This document shows, piece after piece, positions 48,162-57,145 of a stretch of DNA of 64,000 bases (its first letter is position 1; every line of letters starts with the position of its first letter). The translations under genes and the position numbers were made by a program. Origin of the DNA: Domibacillus sp. PGB-M46. GTDB lineage: Bacteria; Bacillota; Bacilli; Bacillales; Domibacillaceae. The DNA is taken from NCBI RefSeq assembly GCF_022668875.1, contig NZ_JAKGCR010000005.1:1-64000 (forward strand). Direction: 5' to 3'. The notes below the pieces were generated by a model. That model ran no database searches. It worked only from the letters and a program-made list of their open reading frames with translations, and had not been told where the DNA came from.

Positions 48162-49232
48162 ATGAATCAGGAAACCAAAAATATGTTTAAAACGCTGACA
48201 GAACTGCCGGGTGCACCGGGAAATGAACATGCCGTGCGCGCTTTTTTGAAAAAGGAAATGGAGCCTTACGCTGATTCTATTATTCAAGATCACCTTGGCA
48301 GCATATTTGGGGTGAAAAACGGAGATGAAAATGGGCCGCGTGTGATGGTAGCAGGCCATATGGATGAAGTTGCTTTTATGGTAACCGCGATTACCGATAA
48401 TGGAATGATTCGCTTTCAAACGCTTGGCGGCTGGTGGAATCAAACCATGCTGGCCCAAAGAGTCCGCATCTACACAAAGAATGGTCCGATAGAAGGGGTG
48501 ATTTCTTCCACACCGCCGCACCTGTTAACGGAAGATCAACGTAGTAAACCGATGCAGATTAAGCACATGCAGATCGATGTAGGAGCAGACGACAGAGCAG
48601 ATGCGGAAGCGATTGGCATTAGGCCGGGTCAATCTATTTTGCCTGTCTCCCCATTCACACCAATGGCAAACCCGAAAAAAATCATGGCGAAAGCCTGGGA
48701 TAATCGATATGGATGCGGATTGGCGCTTGAGCTGCTCAAAGAGCTTCGTGGAAAAACAGTCCCTAACATGCTGTATTCAGGCGCAACCGTTCAAGAAGAA
48801 GTAGGTCTTCGCGGGGCACAAACCGCTGCCCATTTAATCAACCCAGATATCTTTTTTGCGCTGGATGCAAGCCCGGCCAATGACGCGACAGGGGATAAAA
48901 AGGAGTTCGGACAGCTCGGCAAGGGAGTTCTTCTGCGTATCTTTGACCGCTCTATGGTGACGCACGGGGGTATGCGTGAGTTTATACTTGATATGGCAGA
49001 ATCAAACAGCATCCCTTACCAATATTTCGTATCGCCCGGTGGTACAGATGCGGGCCGTGTTCATACGACAGGAAGCGGCGTGCCAAGTGCCGTGATCGGT
49101 ATTTGCTCCCGGTACATTCATACACATTCATCTATTATTCATACGGACGATTATGATGCAGCCAAAGAACTGCTCGTTCGACTGGTCACCAGTATGGATA
49201 AAGCAGTGGTTGATACGATCAAGCAATACTAA
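48162..49232 (+). CDS. ytoP: M42-family glutamyl aminopeptidase-like protein YtoP
   Basis: A 356-residue dinuclear-metal aminopeptidase of clan MH. Ligands: His in [10 protein letters not shown], Asp in KAWDNRYG, Glu pair in [10 protein letters not shown], Asp in FALDASP, and His in [10 protein letters not shown]. Such enzymes form 12-subunit shells and trim peptides in the cytoplasm. The start is placed at ATG 48162 (NQETKN); ATG 48153 is only one base from GGGAGG. A TATAAT lies at 48125-48130 without a good -35. ytpQ follows after 18 bases; the thioredoxin-like ytpP found between them in B. subtilis is absent. Confidence 0.9.
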   Translation: MNQETKNMFKTLTELPGAPGNEHAVRAFLKKEMEPYADSIIQDHLGSIFGVKNGDENGPRVMVAGHMDEVAFMVTAITDNGMIRFQTLGGWWNQTMLAQRVRIYTKNGPIEGVISSTPPHLLTEDQRSKPMQIKHMQIDVGADDRADAEAIGIRPGQSILPVSPFTPMANPKKIMAKAWDNRYGCGLALELLKELRGKTVPNMLYSGATVQEEVGLRGAQTAAHLINPDIFFALDASPANDATGDKKEFGQLGKGVLLRIFDRSMVTHGGMREFILDMAESNSIPYQYFVSPGGTDAGRVHTTGSGVPSAVIGICSRYIHTHSSIIHTDDYDAAKELLVRLVTSMDKAVVDTIKQY

Positions 49233-49250
49233 AGATGGGGGGAGACTGAT

Positions 49251-50051
49251 ATGTCTACCATGAAATTAAAAAGAGAACTTGAACAAACGCTTAAACAGCC
49301 GAATCGAACCATCGTATACGACCGTGAAAAAGAAGAAATGCGGATTGAAAACAGTGAAACGAAAAAAGGCGTTACAGTGGCACTGGGTGGCATTTTGGCT
49401 AAATTTGAAGGCAATGTTCAAAAAGCAGCTGAGGAAACGATTTATTATGTAAATGAAGCGTTAAATGCATTCGATGGAGCCGGGCAAAAAGAAGAAAAAG
49501 AAAAGCAGATTTTTCCGGTAATCCGGGCCGCCTCTTTTCCAACAGAGGCGGAGGAAGGTGTGCCGCTTTTTTGGGATGAACATACAGCAGAAACCCGTAT
49601 ATATTATGCGGTTGACCTTGGCACCACTTATCGGCTGATCGATGAGAAGCTCATGAAAAAAGAAGGATGGACAGCAGAGCAAATACGGGAAATAGCCCGT
49701 TTTAACCTGCGCTCCCTGACGCTTGAGATGAAACAGGATACAGTAGCGGGAAATGTGTTTTATTTCTTGAATTCAAATGATGGCTATGATGCCACTCGTA
49801 TTTTAAATGAACGGTTTTTAAAGGAAATGAGTGAGAAAATAGAAGGAGCGATGACGGTTTCTATTCCACATGGGGATGTACTCATTATTGGGGACATTCG
49901 GAATGAAACAGGCTATGACATATTGGCACAGATGGCGATGAGCTTTTTCGCAGCCGGCCGTGTTCCGATCACCGCTCTTTCTTTTGTGTATGAAGAAGGA
50001 CACCTTGAACCAATCTTTATTTTAGCGAAAAACCGTCCGCATAAAGAGTAA
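49251..50051 (+). CDS. ytpQ: DUF1444 protein YtpQ
   Basis: A 266-residue soluble protein of family DUF1444 with no known function. [12 protein letters not shown] and [11 protein letters not shown]-like segments are typical, and no enzymatic motif is visible. GGGGGGAGA precedes ATG 49251. A hairpin overlapping its stop ends the ytoP-ytpQ transcript. The ytpR gene, which follows it in B. subtilis, is missing; sftA comes next. Confidence 0.85.
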   Translation: MSTMKLKRELEQTLKQPNRTIVYDREKEEMRIENSETKKGVTVALGGILAKFEGNVQKAAEETIYYVNEALNAFDGAGQKEEKEKQIFPVIRAASFPTEAEEGVPLFWDEHTAETRIYYAVDLGTTYRLIDEKLMKKEGWTAEQIREIARFNLRSLTLEMKQDTVAGNVFYFLNSNDGYDATRILNERFLKEMSEKIEGAMTVSIPHGDVLIIGDIRNETGYDILAQMAMSFFAAGRVPITALSFVYEEGHLEPIFILAKNRPHKE

Positions 50052-50075
50052 CGTCTTTAGCGGACGGTTCTTTTT
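50030..50075 (+). terminator. Terminator of ytpQ
   Basis: AACCGTCCGC (50031-50040) pairs with GCGGACGGTT (50060-50069), with a large interior that includes the stop codon, then CTTTTT. Confidence 0.7.
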
Positions 50076-50172
50076 CATCCCCATCTATTTTCCCAAAATT
50101 TCGTTTTTCTGTTAACAAATCGTGTATAGTTGGTACAATGAAAAAGACTTTAAGGAGAAAGAGTGATTACAA

Positions 50173-52452
50173 ATGAGTCTGTTTAAAAAAATTCTCTCCT
50201 ATTTCAGAGAAGAAATTGAAATCATTGAAGTAGATGAAACGAAACCAGTCGATGCTGATACAGTTGAAGAGCCAAAACCAGAGCCGGTGGAAGAGCAGCC
50301 GCCGCGCCGGGCTCCAGCCCCTGCTTCTTTTGAGCAGAAGCGCGCCATTCCTTCGCTTCCATCCGTGCAGCAGCTTTCTACGCGTGTAGCATACCGGTAT
50401 CCGACTGTAAAGCGGAGCGGGCATGAGGAAAATCCACGCCGCTCGCCGCGCATCACCCGGCACGAGCCTGCTTCCGCGGCGCCGGCCGAATCATCGAGGA
50501 GTGAGCAGGGACACAAGCCCGTGTATACTTCTGCGTCAGGAGCATCGCGTGTTGCACCGCGTCCGTTTAAGCCAACAGAGATTCCGTCACCTATTTATGG
50601 GTTTCGGTCCCGGCCGGTGAAAGAAGATATACGCAGTGTACGCAGCGAAGAGCGGGAAAAAAGGAATGAGCCGCTTCTGCTGTTTTCAAAAGAGCAAGCG
50701 AAGCGTCCGCTTGAACGGCAGAAGGAAGCACCTATACAAGAGGTGCCAAGACGGGAAGTACCAAAGCCGAGGGAGGAAGAGGAGGCGCCGGCACAAAAGC
50801 CGGCCGTCCTTTATCCAGAAAAGAGCATGTCTTCCGAGCAAAAAGAAAAGCCGAGAGAACGGCGCCATTCCCCTTTTAACGTTGTCATGCTGAAGAAAGA
50901 TCGCGAGAAAATTGCAAAGCCCAAGCCGGCATTGAAGCAGCAGCCCCATTCCGCTTCTGCTCCATCCAATGTGCCTGACGCCAAAGCCAAAGAGGACAAG
51001 CCGCCTGTACAGGAACCGGCGGTGATCCCAGAGAAAATAAATCGCCCGCCGCTCTCGTTTTTAACACCGCCGGCACAGGAATCAGCTGACGATAATTGGG
51101 TACAGGAGAAGTCAGCTTTGCTGAATGAAACATTGAAAAGCTTTAATATTAATGCACATGTAACCGGAGTAACCACTGGCCCGTCTATTACGCGCTTTGA
51201 AGTAACACCAGCGATTGGGGTTAAAGTGAGCAAGATTGTTAGTTTAACAGACGATATTAAACGCAGTCTTGCCGCGCGGACGATTCGAATTGAAGCACCA
51301 ATTCCAGGCACCCAGGTGGTCGGCATTGAGCTCCCTAATGAAAAAAGCCGCCCGGTCTATATCAGTGAAATTATCGGCCACAGCCGTTTTCAATCACACT
51401 CTTCACCGCTGGCTTCCGCGCTGGGTCTTGATATTGCCGGAAATCCGGTTGTGCTGGATTTGCAAAAAATGCCGCACGGGCTCATTGCCGGTGCGACGGG
51501 TTCGGGGAAAAGCGTCTGTATTAATTCCATTTTAGTGAGTCTTTTGTACAAAGCAGCGCCTCATGAACTCAAACTGCTTCTCATTGACCCGAAAATGGTT
51601 GAGTTAACGCCGTATAATGGCATTCCGCATTTAGCGAGCCCGGTGATCACGGATGTAAAGGCAGCGACTGCGGCATTGAAATGGGCGGTAGAAGAGATGG
51701 AGCGGCGGTATCAGCTTTTTGTCCATGCAGGTGTAAGGGACATGGCTTCTTACAATGCAAAAGTAAAAGCCTCGGAATTCAATGAACCGCATCTACCGTA
51801 TTTGGTCATAGTGATTGATGAATTGGCAGATTTAATGATGATGGCACCAGGGGATGTAGAAGAGTCGATTTGCCGGATTGCCCAAAAAGCCCGCGCCTGC
51901 GGTATTCATTTGATTGTGGCAACCCAGCGCCCGTCTGTAGATGTTATTACAGGTTTGATTAAAGCGAACATTCCCACGCGGATTGCCTTTTCGGTTTCTT
52001 CACAAATTGACTCGCGCACGATCTTAGATAAAGTAGGAGCGGAGAAACTGCTTGGAAAAGGGGACATGCTGTTCCTAAATAACGGCGCGAGCGAATCTGT
52101 CCGTCTGCAGGGAACGTTTGTAACCAATGAGGAAATTGATGAAGTGGTTCAATTTGCAAAAGCACAGCAGCAGCCCGATTATTTGTTTAAGCAGGAAGAG
52201 CTACTGCAAAAAGCAGCCGTTCATGAGGAAGAAGATGAACTGTTTCAAGAAGCCTGTGAGCTGGTAGTCCGCCAGGGAGGCGCTTCGACTTCCATGCTGC
52301 AGCGGAATTTAAAGGTAGGCTATAATCGCGCTGCCCGCCTGATTGAAATAATGGAAGAAAAAGGTCTTGTTTCTGGACAGCGGGCGGGACGGCCGCGGGA
52401 AGTGTTGATTTCGGAAGAAGAGCTGATGACTTATTTCGAAGAATCAAATTAA
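50173..52452 (+). CDS. sftA: DNA translocase SftA (soluble FtsK/SpoIIIE family)
   Basis: A 759-residue DNA pump that helps clear chromosomal DNA from the closing septum. Unlike SpoIIIE it has no N-terminal membrane helices; residues about 20-300 are a Pro/Glu/Arg-rich disordered linker. The motor follows: Walker A GATGSGKS at 440-447, Walker B LVIVIDELADLM with Asp549, IATQRPSVD-type motif as VATQRPSVDVITG, and a C-terminal gamma winged helix (about 695-750) for oriented DNA reading. AAGGAGAAAG precedes ATG 50173. In B. subtilis the gene is ytpS/ytpT beside murC. Confidence 0.93.
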   Translation: MSLFKKILSYFREEIEIIEVDETKPVDADTVEEPKPEPVEEQPPRRAPAPASFEQKRAIPSLPSVQQLSTRVAYRYPTVKRSGHEENPRRSPRITRHEPASAAPAESSRSEQGHKPVYTSASGASRVAPRPFKPTEIPSPIYGFRSRPVKEDIRSVRSEEREKRNEPLLLFSKEQAKRPLERQKEAPIQEVPRREVPKPREEEEAPAQKPAVLYPEKSMSSEQKEKPRERRHSPFNVVMLKKDREKIAKPKPALKQQPHSASAPSNVPDAKAKEDKPPVQEPAVIPEKINRPPLSFLTPPAQESADDNWVQEKSALLNETLKSFNINAHVTGVTTGPSITRFEVTPAIGVKVSKIVSLTDDIKRSLAARTIRIEAPIPGTQVVGIELPNEKSRPVYISEIIGHSRFQSHSSPLASALGLDIAGNPVVLDLQKMPHGLIAGATGSGKSVCINSILVSLLYKAAPHELKLLLIDPKMVELTPYNGIPHLASPVITDVKAATAALKWAVEEMERRYQLFVHAGVRDMASYNAKVKASEFNEPHLPYLVIVIDELADLMMMAPGDVEESICRIAQKARACGIHLIVATQRPSVDVITGLIKANIPTRIAFSVSSQIDSRTILDKVGAEKLLGKGDMLFLNNGASESVRLQGTFVTNEEIDEVVQFAKAQQQPDYLFKQEELLQKAAVHEEEDELFQEACELVVRQGGASTSMLQRNLKVGYNRAARLIEIMEEKGLVSGQRAGRPREVLISEEELMTYFEESN

Positions 52453-52456
52453 CCGG

Positions 52457-52480
52457 CCGGTGCATATGCACCGGTTTTTT
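52457..52480 (+). terminator. Terminator of sftA
   Basis: CCGGTGC (52457-52463) pairs with GCACCGG (52468-52474), loop ATAT, then TTTTTT. Confidence 0.85.
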
Positions 52481-52486
52481 GAAGAA

Positions 52487-52515
52487 TAGTCACACTCTGA
52501 AAAAAATGCTATAAT
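52487..52515 (+). promoter_or_regulatory. Promoter of murC
   Basis: TAGTCA (52487-52492), 17-bp spacer, TATAAT (52510-52515) with an extended TGC. The murC start is about 93 bases downstream. Confidence 0.6.
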
Positions 52516-52608
52516 GGACAAATGCAATGATTGACTGCCTTCCGTTTCAAATGAGGCGGGAATACATATACTACATGTAAAAGGCTAGAGAATGCTGGAG
52601 GTTTAATG

Positions 52609-53907
52609 ATGACAACCTATCATTTTGTTGGAATAAAAGGCTCTGGAATGAGCGCCCTCGCCCATATTCTTCACGATAAAGGGTATACTGTGCAGGGATC
52701 TGACGTAGAAAAAACATTTTTTACACAAAAAGCGCTTGAAGAAGCAGGCATTTTAATTTTGCCATTTAACGAAAATAATATTCAAGAAGGCATGACGGTT
52801 ATTGCGGGAAATGCTTTCGGAGATGATCACGAAGAAATCAAACGCGCTCATGAAATGAGCGTGCCGGTGATCCGCTACCATAAGTTTTTAGGAGATTTTA
52901 TGCAAAACTTTACGAGCGTGGCGATTACAGGATCACACGGGAAGACGTCTACAACCGGCTTGATGGCACACGTTGTAAGCGGCTCGGCGCCAACGTCTTA
53001 CTTGATTGGAGATGGAACAGGCCGCGGAGCAAAAGATGCAGCCTATTTCGTATTTGAGGCATGTGAATACCGCCGTCATTTCCTATCTTATTCGCCTGAT
53101 TACGCCGTTATGACGAATATCGATTTCGATCATCCTGATTATTTTGCCGATGTGCAGGATGTTGTTTCTGCTTTTCAACAAATGGCCATGCAGGTGAAAA
53201 AAGGTATTTTTGCATGCGGTGATGACGAGTATTTGCAGGGCATTCAAGCGAACGTACCGGTTGTTTTTTATGGCTTTGGCGATGAAAATGATTTCCAGGC
53301 ACGCAATACGTCTTTTGACGAAAAAGGAACCACTTTTGATGTGTTTGTCCGGAATGAATTTTATGCGACGTTCCGCATCCCCGGCTACGGCGATCATAAC
53401 GTTTTAAATGCTCTGTCGGTTATTGGCTTATGCCACTATGAGGATATTGATACAGACATCGTAAAAGAACGGCTGCTGACATTCTCGGGTGTAAAACGCC
53501 GCTTTTCTGAGAAGCAGGCAGGAGGGCAGGTGCTGATTGACGATTATGCGCACCATCCAACTGAAATTCGTGCAACGATTAATGCAGCACGCCAAAAATA
53601 TCCAAACCGTGAAATCGTAGCTGTATTCCAGCCGCATACGTTTTCTCGTACACAGGCTTTCCTCGATGCATTTGCAGACAGCTTAAATGGAGCAGATGCG
53701 GTTTACTTATGTGATATTTTCGGGTCAGCCCGTGAAAACCATGGCAAACTCACAATTGAAGATCTTCAAGAAAAAATTCCAGGCGCGCAGCTTATAAAAG
53801 AAGACGGCACGCCGGTTTTAAGAAAGCATGAAAACAGCGTTTTAATTTTTATGGGCGCTGGGGACATTCAAAAATTCCAGGCTGCTTATGAAGAACAGCT
53901 TGCTTAA
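52609..53907 (+). CDS. murC: UDP-N-acetylmuramate--L-alanine ligase MurC
   Basis: Adds L-alanine to UDP-MurNAc, the first amino acid of the peptidoglycan stem. It has 432 residues. The UDP-binding loop is [11 protein letters not shown], the ATP P-loop GSHGKT is at 108-113, and [10 protein letters not shown] is the central Mur ligase motif. A tandem ATG exists; 52609 has the better spacing from GGAGG than 52606. Terminator shared with ampS. Confidence 0.96.
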   Translation: MTTYHFVGIKGSGMSALAHILHDKGYTVQGSDVEKTFFTQKALEEAGILILPFNENNIQEGMTVIAGNAFGDDHEEIKRAHEMSVPVIRYHKFLGDFMQNFTSVAITGSHGKTSTTGLMAHVVSGSAPTSYLIGDGTGRGAKDAAYFVFEACEYRRHFLSYSPDYAVMTNIDFDHPDYFADVQDVVSAFQQMAMQVKKGIFACGDDEYLQGIQANVPVVFYGFGDENDFQARNTSFDEKGTTFDVFVRNEFYATFRIPGYGDHNVLNALSVIGLCHYEDIDTDIVKERLLTFSGVKRRFSEKQAGGQVLIDDYAHHPTEIRATINAARQKYPNREIVAVFQPHTFSRTQAFLDAFADSLNGADAVYLCDIFGSARENHGKLTIEDLQEKIPGAQLIKEDGTPVLRKHENSVLIFMGAGDIQKFQAAYEEQLA

Positions 53908-53910
53908 CGA

Positions 53911-53949
53911 AAAATGCCTGCTGCCGTTACCCGGCAGCGGGCATTTTTT
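53911..53949. terminator. Bidirectional terminator between murC and ampS
   Basis: GCTGCCG pairs with CGGCAGC around TTAC, extended by ATGCC with GGCAT and A/T runs at both ends. Confidence 0.88.
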
Positions 53950-53967
53950 GTGGGGCAAATTCACTTT

Positions 53968-55083
53968 TTACTTTAAGTTTTCTGGATTCAAGCCTTCAAG
54001 CTCCGGAAGAACAAACCGGCCATCCTTTCGAATCAATACATCATCAAACCATATTTCACCGCCGCCGTATTCCGGACGCTGAATATTGACCATATCCCAG
54101 TGAATATTCGAATGATTGCCGTTATAAGCATCTTCATAACATTCACCGGGCGTGAAATGAAAGCTGCCGTCAATTTTTTCATCGAATAAAATATCCTGCA
54201 TCGGATGAAGAATATAAGGATTGACACCGATGGCAAATTCACCGATAAACCGAGCCCCTTCGTCAGTATCAAAAATGTCATTAATTCGTTTAACATCGTT
54301 GGCGTGTGCATCAATAATTTTCCCGTTTTCAAACCGCAGTTTTATGTTTTCAAACGTAAAGCCATTATAAGGAGAAGGCGTATTAAAAGAAATGACGCCG
54401 TTCACAGAATCACGCACAGGCGCTGTGTATACTTCACCATCCGGGATATTCAGCTGGCCCGCGCATTTAACAGCAGGAATATCTTTAATGGAAAAAGTTA
54501 AATCTGTTCCAGGTCCTTTAATCTGTACGCGGTCTGTGCGGTTCATGAGCGCTACAAGCGGCTCCATTGCTGTATCCATTTTGCTGTAGTCCAAGTTGCA
54601 TACATCGAAATAAAAATCTTCAAACGCTTCTGTGCTCATTTTGGCAAGCTGCGCCATAGAAGATGTCGGATAGCGAAGAACAACCCATTTTGTTTTCGGC
54701 ACCCGAATGTCACGGTGTACCTTTTTGCCGATCGTATTGCTGTGGATTTTCATTTTTTCTGCCGGCACATCAGCTTGCTCATTTATATTATCACCGGCCC
54801 GCAGACCAATATAAGCATCCATTTCCTTCATTACATTCGCTTCAAAGTCGGCCATAAGGTTAAACTGGCCTTCCTGTGCACCCATCAGAAGCGAGCGGTC
54901 TACTCTATGGTCCTTTAACAGCACGTAGGGCCATCCTCCAGCTTTATATGCTTCTTCTACCAGAGCAGTGACCAATTCGCGCTGCAGACCAAAGTTTTCA
55001 ATCAATACTTTTTCACCGGGTTGTATTCGGCAGGAGTAGTTGATCAAATTGGCAGCTAATGTTTGAATACGTGAATCTTTCAT
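53968..55083 (-). CDS. ampS: M29-family aminopeptidase AmpS
   Basis: A 371-residue dinuclear-metal aminopeptidase of family M29 (AmpS/PepS/T). It removes N-terminal residues from short peptides in the cytoplasm. Metal and catalytic residues fall in GEFAIGVNPYI, the HFTPGECYEDAYNG region and HSNIHWDMV near the C-terminus. The length is slightly below the usual 410 residues, mainly from the short N-terminal region, but all active-site segments are present. GGAGGATG precedes ATG 55083. Promoter at 55108-55136 on the minus strand. Confidence 0.9.
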   Translation of the reverse strand: MKDSRIQTLAANLINYSCRIQPGEKVLIENFGLQRELVTALVEEAYKAGGWPYVLLKDHRVDRSLLMGAQEGQFNLMADFEANVMKEMDAYIGLRAGDNINEQADVPAEKMKIHSNTIGKKVHRDIRVPKTKWVVLRYPTSSMAQLAKMSTEAFEDFYFDVCNLDYSKMDTAMEPLVALMNRTDRVQIKGPGTDLTFSIKDIPAVKCAGQLNIPDGEVYTAPVRDSVNGVISFNTPSPYNGFTFENIKLRFENGKIIDAHANDVKRINDIFDTDEGARFIGEFAIGVNPYILHPMQDILFDEKIDGSFHFTPGECYEDAYNGNHSNIHWDMVNIQRPEYGGGEIWFDDVLIRKDGRFVLPELEGLNPENLK

Positions 55084-55107
55084 AAAATCATCCTCCTAAT
55101 CCTTTTT

Positions 55108-55136
55108 ATTGTACGATTTCCCGAAACTTTGTGCAA
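55108..55136 (-). promoter_or_regulatory. Promoter of ampS
   Basis: Minus strand TTGCAC (55131-55136), 17-bp spacer, TACAAT (55108-55113). Confidence 0.7.
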
Positions 55137-55139
55137 AAA

Positions 55140-55169
55140 GCAGGAAATTTAATCGTAAAAAAAGAAATA
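55140..55169 (+). promoter_or_regulatory. SigH-like promoter of ytxGHJ
   Basis: GCAGGAAAT (55140-55148) fits the SigH -35 consensus RNAGGAWWW; after 12 bases AAAGAAATA (55161-55169) fits RNNGAATWW with one mismatch. B. subtilis ytxGHJ has a SigH promoter in the same place. Confidence 0.55.
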
Positions 55170-55180
55170 ATAAAATTAGT

Positions 55181-55205
55181 GTTTATAATCATAGGCACAG
55201 GGTAA
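55181..55205 (+). promoter_or_regulatory. SigB-like promoter of ytxGHJ
   Basis: GTTTAT (55181-55186), 13-bp spacer, GGGTAA (55200-55205), close to the general-stress SigB consensus GTTTAA/GGGTAT. It is about 37 bases upstream of the ytxG start. Confidence 0.72.
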
Positions 55206-55241
55206 TTTTATTACATAAACAAACGTTGGAGGTGTCCCGGA

Positions 55242-55730
55242 GTGGAAATTATTCTTTACTTGAGTGCGGCAGTTGCGGCTATCGCGTTTTTAATTCTGGT
55301 CCTTAATTTGTCCAGAACATTAAAATCCGTCGATAACACGCTTGATACTCTATCCCGTACAGTTGACCGCCTAGAAGGGCAATTGAAAAATGTGACAGCG
55401 GAAACGGCTGAACTGTTACATAAAACGAATGCGCTGGCTGAGGATGTTCAGCATAAAACGGAGCAGCTGAATACAGTTGTTTATGCTGTAAAGGATGTTG
55501 GTTCATCTGTTCATAACTTGAACCATTCATTGAAAAAGGTGACAACAACTGTTGCATCCCAGGTAGAAAAAAATCAATACAAAATTTCTCAAGCTGTGCA
55601 ATGGGGAAATGTTATAAAGCAGCTGGTTGACAAATTTAAACAGGACGAAAAAAATACAGCAGGCTCCCCGTCCCCAGCAGGACGTACGGAAGCTTTACCA
55701 GCCCCAGCTTACAAAAACAACGACATATGA
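55242..55730 (+). CDS. ytxG: DUF948 general stress protein YtxG
   Basis: A 162-residue membrane-anchored protein: one N-terminal helix (IILYLSAAVAAIAFLILVL), then a coiled-coil domain with heptad spacing (about 25-130), then a Pro/Ala-rich tail. It belongs to DUF948, with methyl-accepting-chemotaxis-like heptads but no signalling motif. The start is GTG 55242 behind GGAGG. It is the first gene of ytxG-ytxH-ytxJ, transcribed from SigH- and SigB-like promoters. Confidence 0.88.
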   Translation: MEIILYLSAAVAAIAFLILVLNLSRTLKSVDNTLDTLSRTVDRLEGQLKNVTAETAELLHKTNALAEDVQHKTEQLNTVVYAVKDVGSSVHNLNHSLKKVTTTVASQVEKNQYKISQAVQWGNVIKQLVDKFKQDEKNTAGSPSPAGRTEALPAPAYKNNDI

Positions 55731-55781
55731 ATGACTAAAAAGTAAAGCATAACGACTAAATTTGAAGAGGAGCGTTTACCC

Positions 55782-56573
55782 ATGAGAACTAAAAACACAT
55801 ATGATCAGTTTAATATTAAAAAGAATGGGGTTAATTCACCTCAATACCCAATTCAGGCTCAGCCTCAATATGACAGCTTTGATTTGAGTACAGACCGTTA
55901 TGATTATGAAGAGTCGATGAATACGAAAGACTTTGTTACAGGCGCTATCTTTGGTGCAGTTGTTGGTGCTGCGGCCGCTTTGATGTTTGCACCCAAATCA
56001 GGTACAGAACTGCGCAGCAGCTTAAATTCGCAGGCCGGCTCTTTAAAAGAGCGTGCCAGCGGCTTAACGGATACGGCAAAAGATAAAACATCTTCTTTAA
56101 CAAGCGCAGTTCAGGAAAAATCTTCTACTTTAATGGATAAAGTGAAGTCCATGAAGTCATCTGACAATGCTGACTCAGGAACTGGAACAATGAATTCGGC
56201 ATCGCTGGATGAGAAAAAAGAAGATGCAAAATCGGTTGTAGACAGCGTAGCAGAAGCGGTAAAAGATACAGTAGATACAACAGCTGATACAGCTAAAACA
56301 AAGCTTGATGAAACAAAAAAAGCGTTTGACGAAGCAGAAAAAGCAAAAAATAATTCAAATCAAACAAGCAGCAACACATCAAGCAATACATCAACCTCAA
56401 CAGCAACGGTTTCGAGCACAACAGCATCAACGAATGCTACTTCTGCCGGATGGGTGGAACCAGCTGACAAAGGTATTAATGAAAAAAAGAAAAACGGCGG
56501 TTTAAATAACAACAACAACAATAACAACGGCAACAGAAATAACAACTCAAATAAAAAGTTTAACAACAAATAA
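55782..56573 (+). CDS. ytxH: General stress protein YtxH with extended low-complexity tail
   Basis: A 263-residue YtxH-domain protein. The conserved core is at about 46-130: a Gly/Ala-rich membrane-type helix (FVTGAIFGAVVGAAAALMF), then APKSGTELR and amphipathic Lys/Ala/Ser repeats similar to apolipoprotein-like helices. From about residue 190 the chain is Ser/Thr/Asn-rich and ends in an Asn run with Gly, Lys and Arg. The Asn run is coded by near-repeated AAC/AAT triplets. B. subtilis YtxH is much shorter, so the tail is unusual. AGAGGAG precedes ATG 55782. Confidence 0.88.
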   Translation: MRTKNTYDQFNIKKNGVNSPQYPIQAQPQYDSFDLSTDRYDYEESMNTKDFVTGAIFGAVVGAAAALMFAPKSGTELRSSLNSQAGSLKERASGLTDTAKDKTSSLTSAVQEKSSTLMDKVKSMKSSDNADSGTGTMNSASLDEKKEDAKSVVDSVAEAVKDTVDTTADTAKTKLDETKKAFDEAEKAKNNSNQTSSNTSSNTSTSTATVSSTTASTNATSAGWVEPADKGINEKKKNGGLNNNNNNNNGNRNNNSNKKFNNK

Positions 56574-56577
56574 GAAT

Positions 56578-56600
56578 AAGCCGGACTAGTTCCGGCTTTT
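56578..56600 (+). terminator. Hairpin after ytxH
   Basis: AAGCCGGA (56578-56585) pairs with TCCGGCTT (56591-56598), followed by only four T residues. It may allow partial read-through to ytxJ, whose ribosome site lies just downstream. Confidence 0.6.
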
Positions 56601-56624
56601 CATTTTGAAAAAGGAGCTGTCAGG

Positions 56625-56945
56625 ATGCAGAAGATTATGTATATTGCGGAGTTTGAAGAACTTTTGGAAAGAAATGAGCCTTTCTTTTTACTAAAGCATA
56701 GTACCACATGTCCCATCAGTGCTGCCGCATACGAATCATACGAATCATTTATAAAAGACCCTGATTCTGGTCAGCAGGGGGTCTACCTGGCGGTCCAGGA
56801 AGCGCGGGAATTATCCAATCATATTGCTCAGGTGACGGATATTCGACATGAATCTCCTCAGGTGATTTATTTTAAAAATGGAAAACCGGAGTGGAATGAA
56901 TCTCATTGGAAAATCACAAAAGACCAGCTTGCTTCCGTTCTATAA
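56625..56945 (+). CDS. brxC: Bacilliredoxin-like protein BrxC (YtxJ)
   Basis: A 106-residue thioredoxin-fold protein of the YtxJ family with the TCPIS active site (Cys29), one Cys only. Such proteins act as monothiol bacilliredoxins that remove bacillithiol from proteins after oxidative stress. The cis-Pro is in ESPQVIYF. AAAGGAG precedes ATG 56625. Third gene of the stress operon. Confidence 0.9.
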   Translation: MQKIMYIAEFEELLERNEPFFLLKHSTTCPISAAAYESYESFIKDPDSGQQGVYLAVQEARELSNHIAQVTDIRHESPQVIYFKNGKPEWNESHWKITKDQLASVL

Positions 56946-56949
56946 GTCT

Positions 56950-56979
56950 AACCCAAACGAAATCCGTTTGGGTTTTTTT
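56950..56979 (+). terminator. Terminator of ytxJ/brxC
   Basis: ACCCAAACG (56951-56959) pairs with CGTTTGGGT (56965-56973), followed by T residues. Confidence 0.88.
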
Positions 56980-57030
56980 GGTTTTTCGCTTTAATGCTTA
57001 AAAGCGTTTTGGTGATAAAGTAAAATTATC

Positions 57031-57059
57031 GTGACTTTTCCAAACGGTTGATTTATAAT
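57031..57059 (+). promoter_or_regulatory. Promoter of aroA
   Basis: GTGACT (57031-57036), 17-bp spacer, TATAAT (57054-57059). It leaves a leader of about 80 bases. Confidence 0.6.
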
Positions 57060-57145
57060 AAGTGTAATTAAAAATTGAAAACGGCATTTGTTTGCTTTGA
57101 ATTGAGGAAATATTTCGATTATATCAGTGTGGAAGGATGAGACAT

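Noticed and set aside
48039-48521. A 160-codon minus-strand frame across the start of ytoP
   Set aside because: It covers the ytoP promoter and coding start and contains no recognisable domain; it is a shadow of the plus-strand gene.
50811-51326. A 171-codon open frame on the minus strand inside sftA
   Set aside because: It is antisense to a well-conserved FtsK/SpoIIIE gene, has no ribosome site, and its Ser/Cys-rich translation reflects the complement of Pro/Lys/Glu codons.
56500-56570. The AAC/AAT triplet run at the end of ytxH taken as a CRISPR or tandem repeat array
   Set aside because: No spacer-repeat structure; the triplets are in frame and code for an Asn-rich tail.
57062-57090. A cre-like TGAAAACGGC sequence upstream of aroA
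   Set aside because: It matches only the left half; three of the conserved right-half positions differ.
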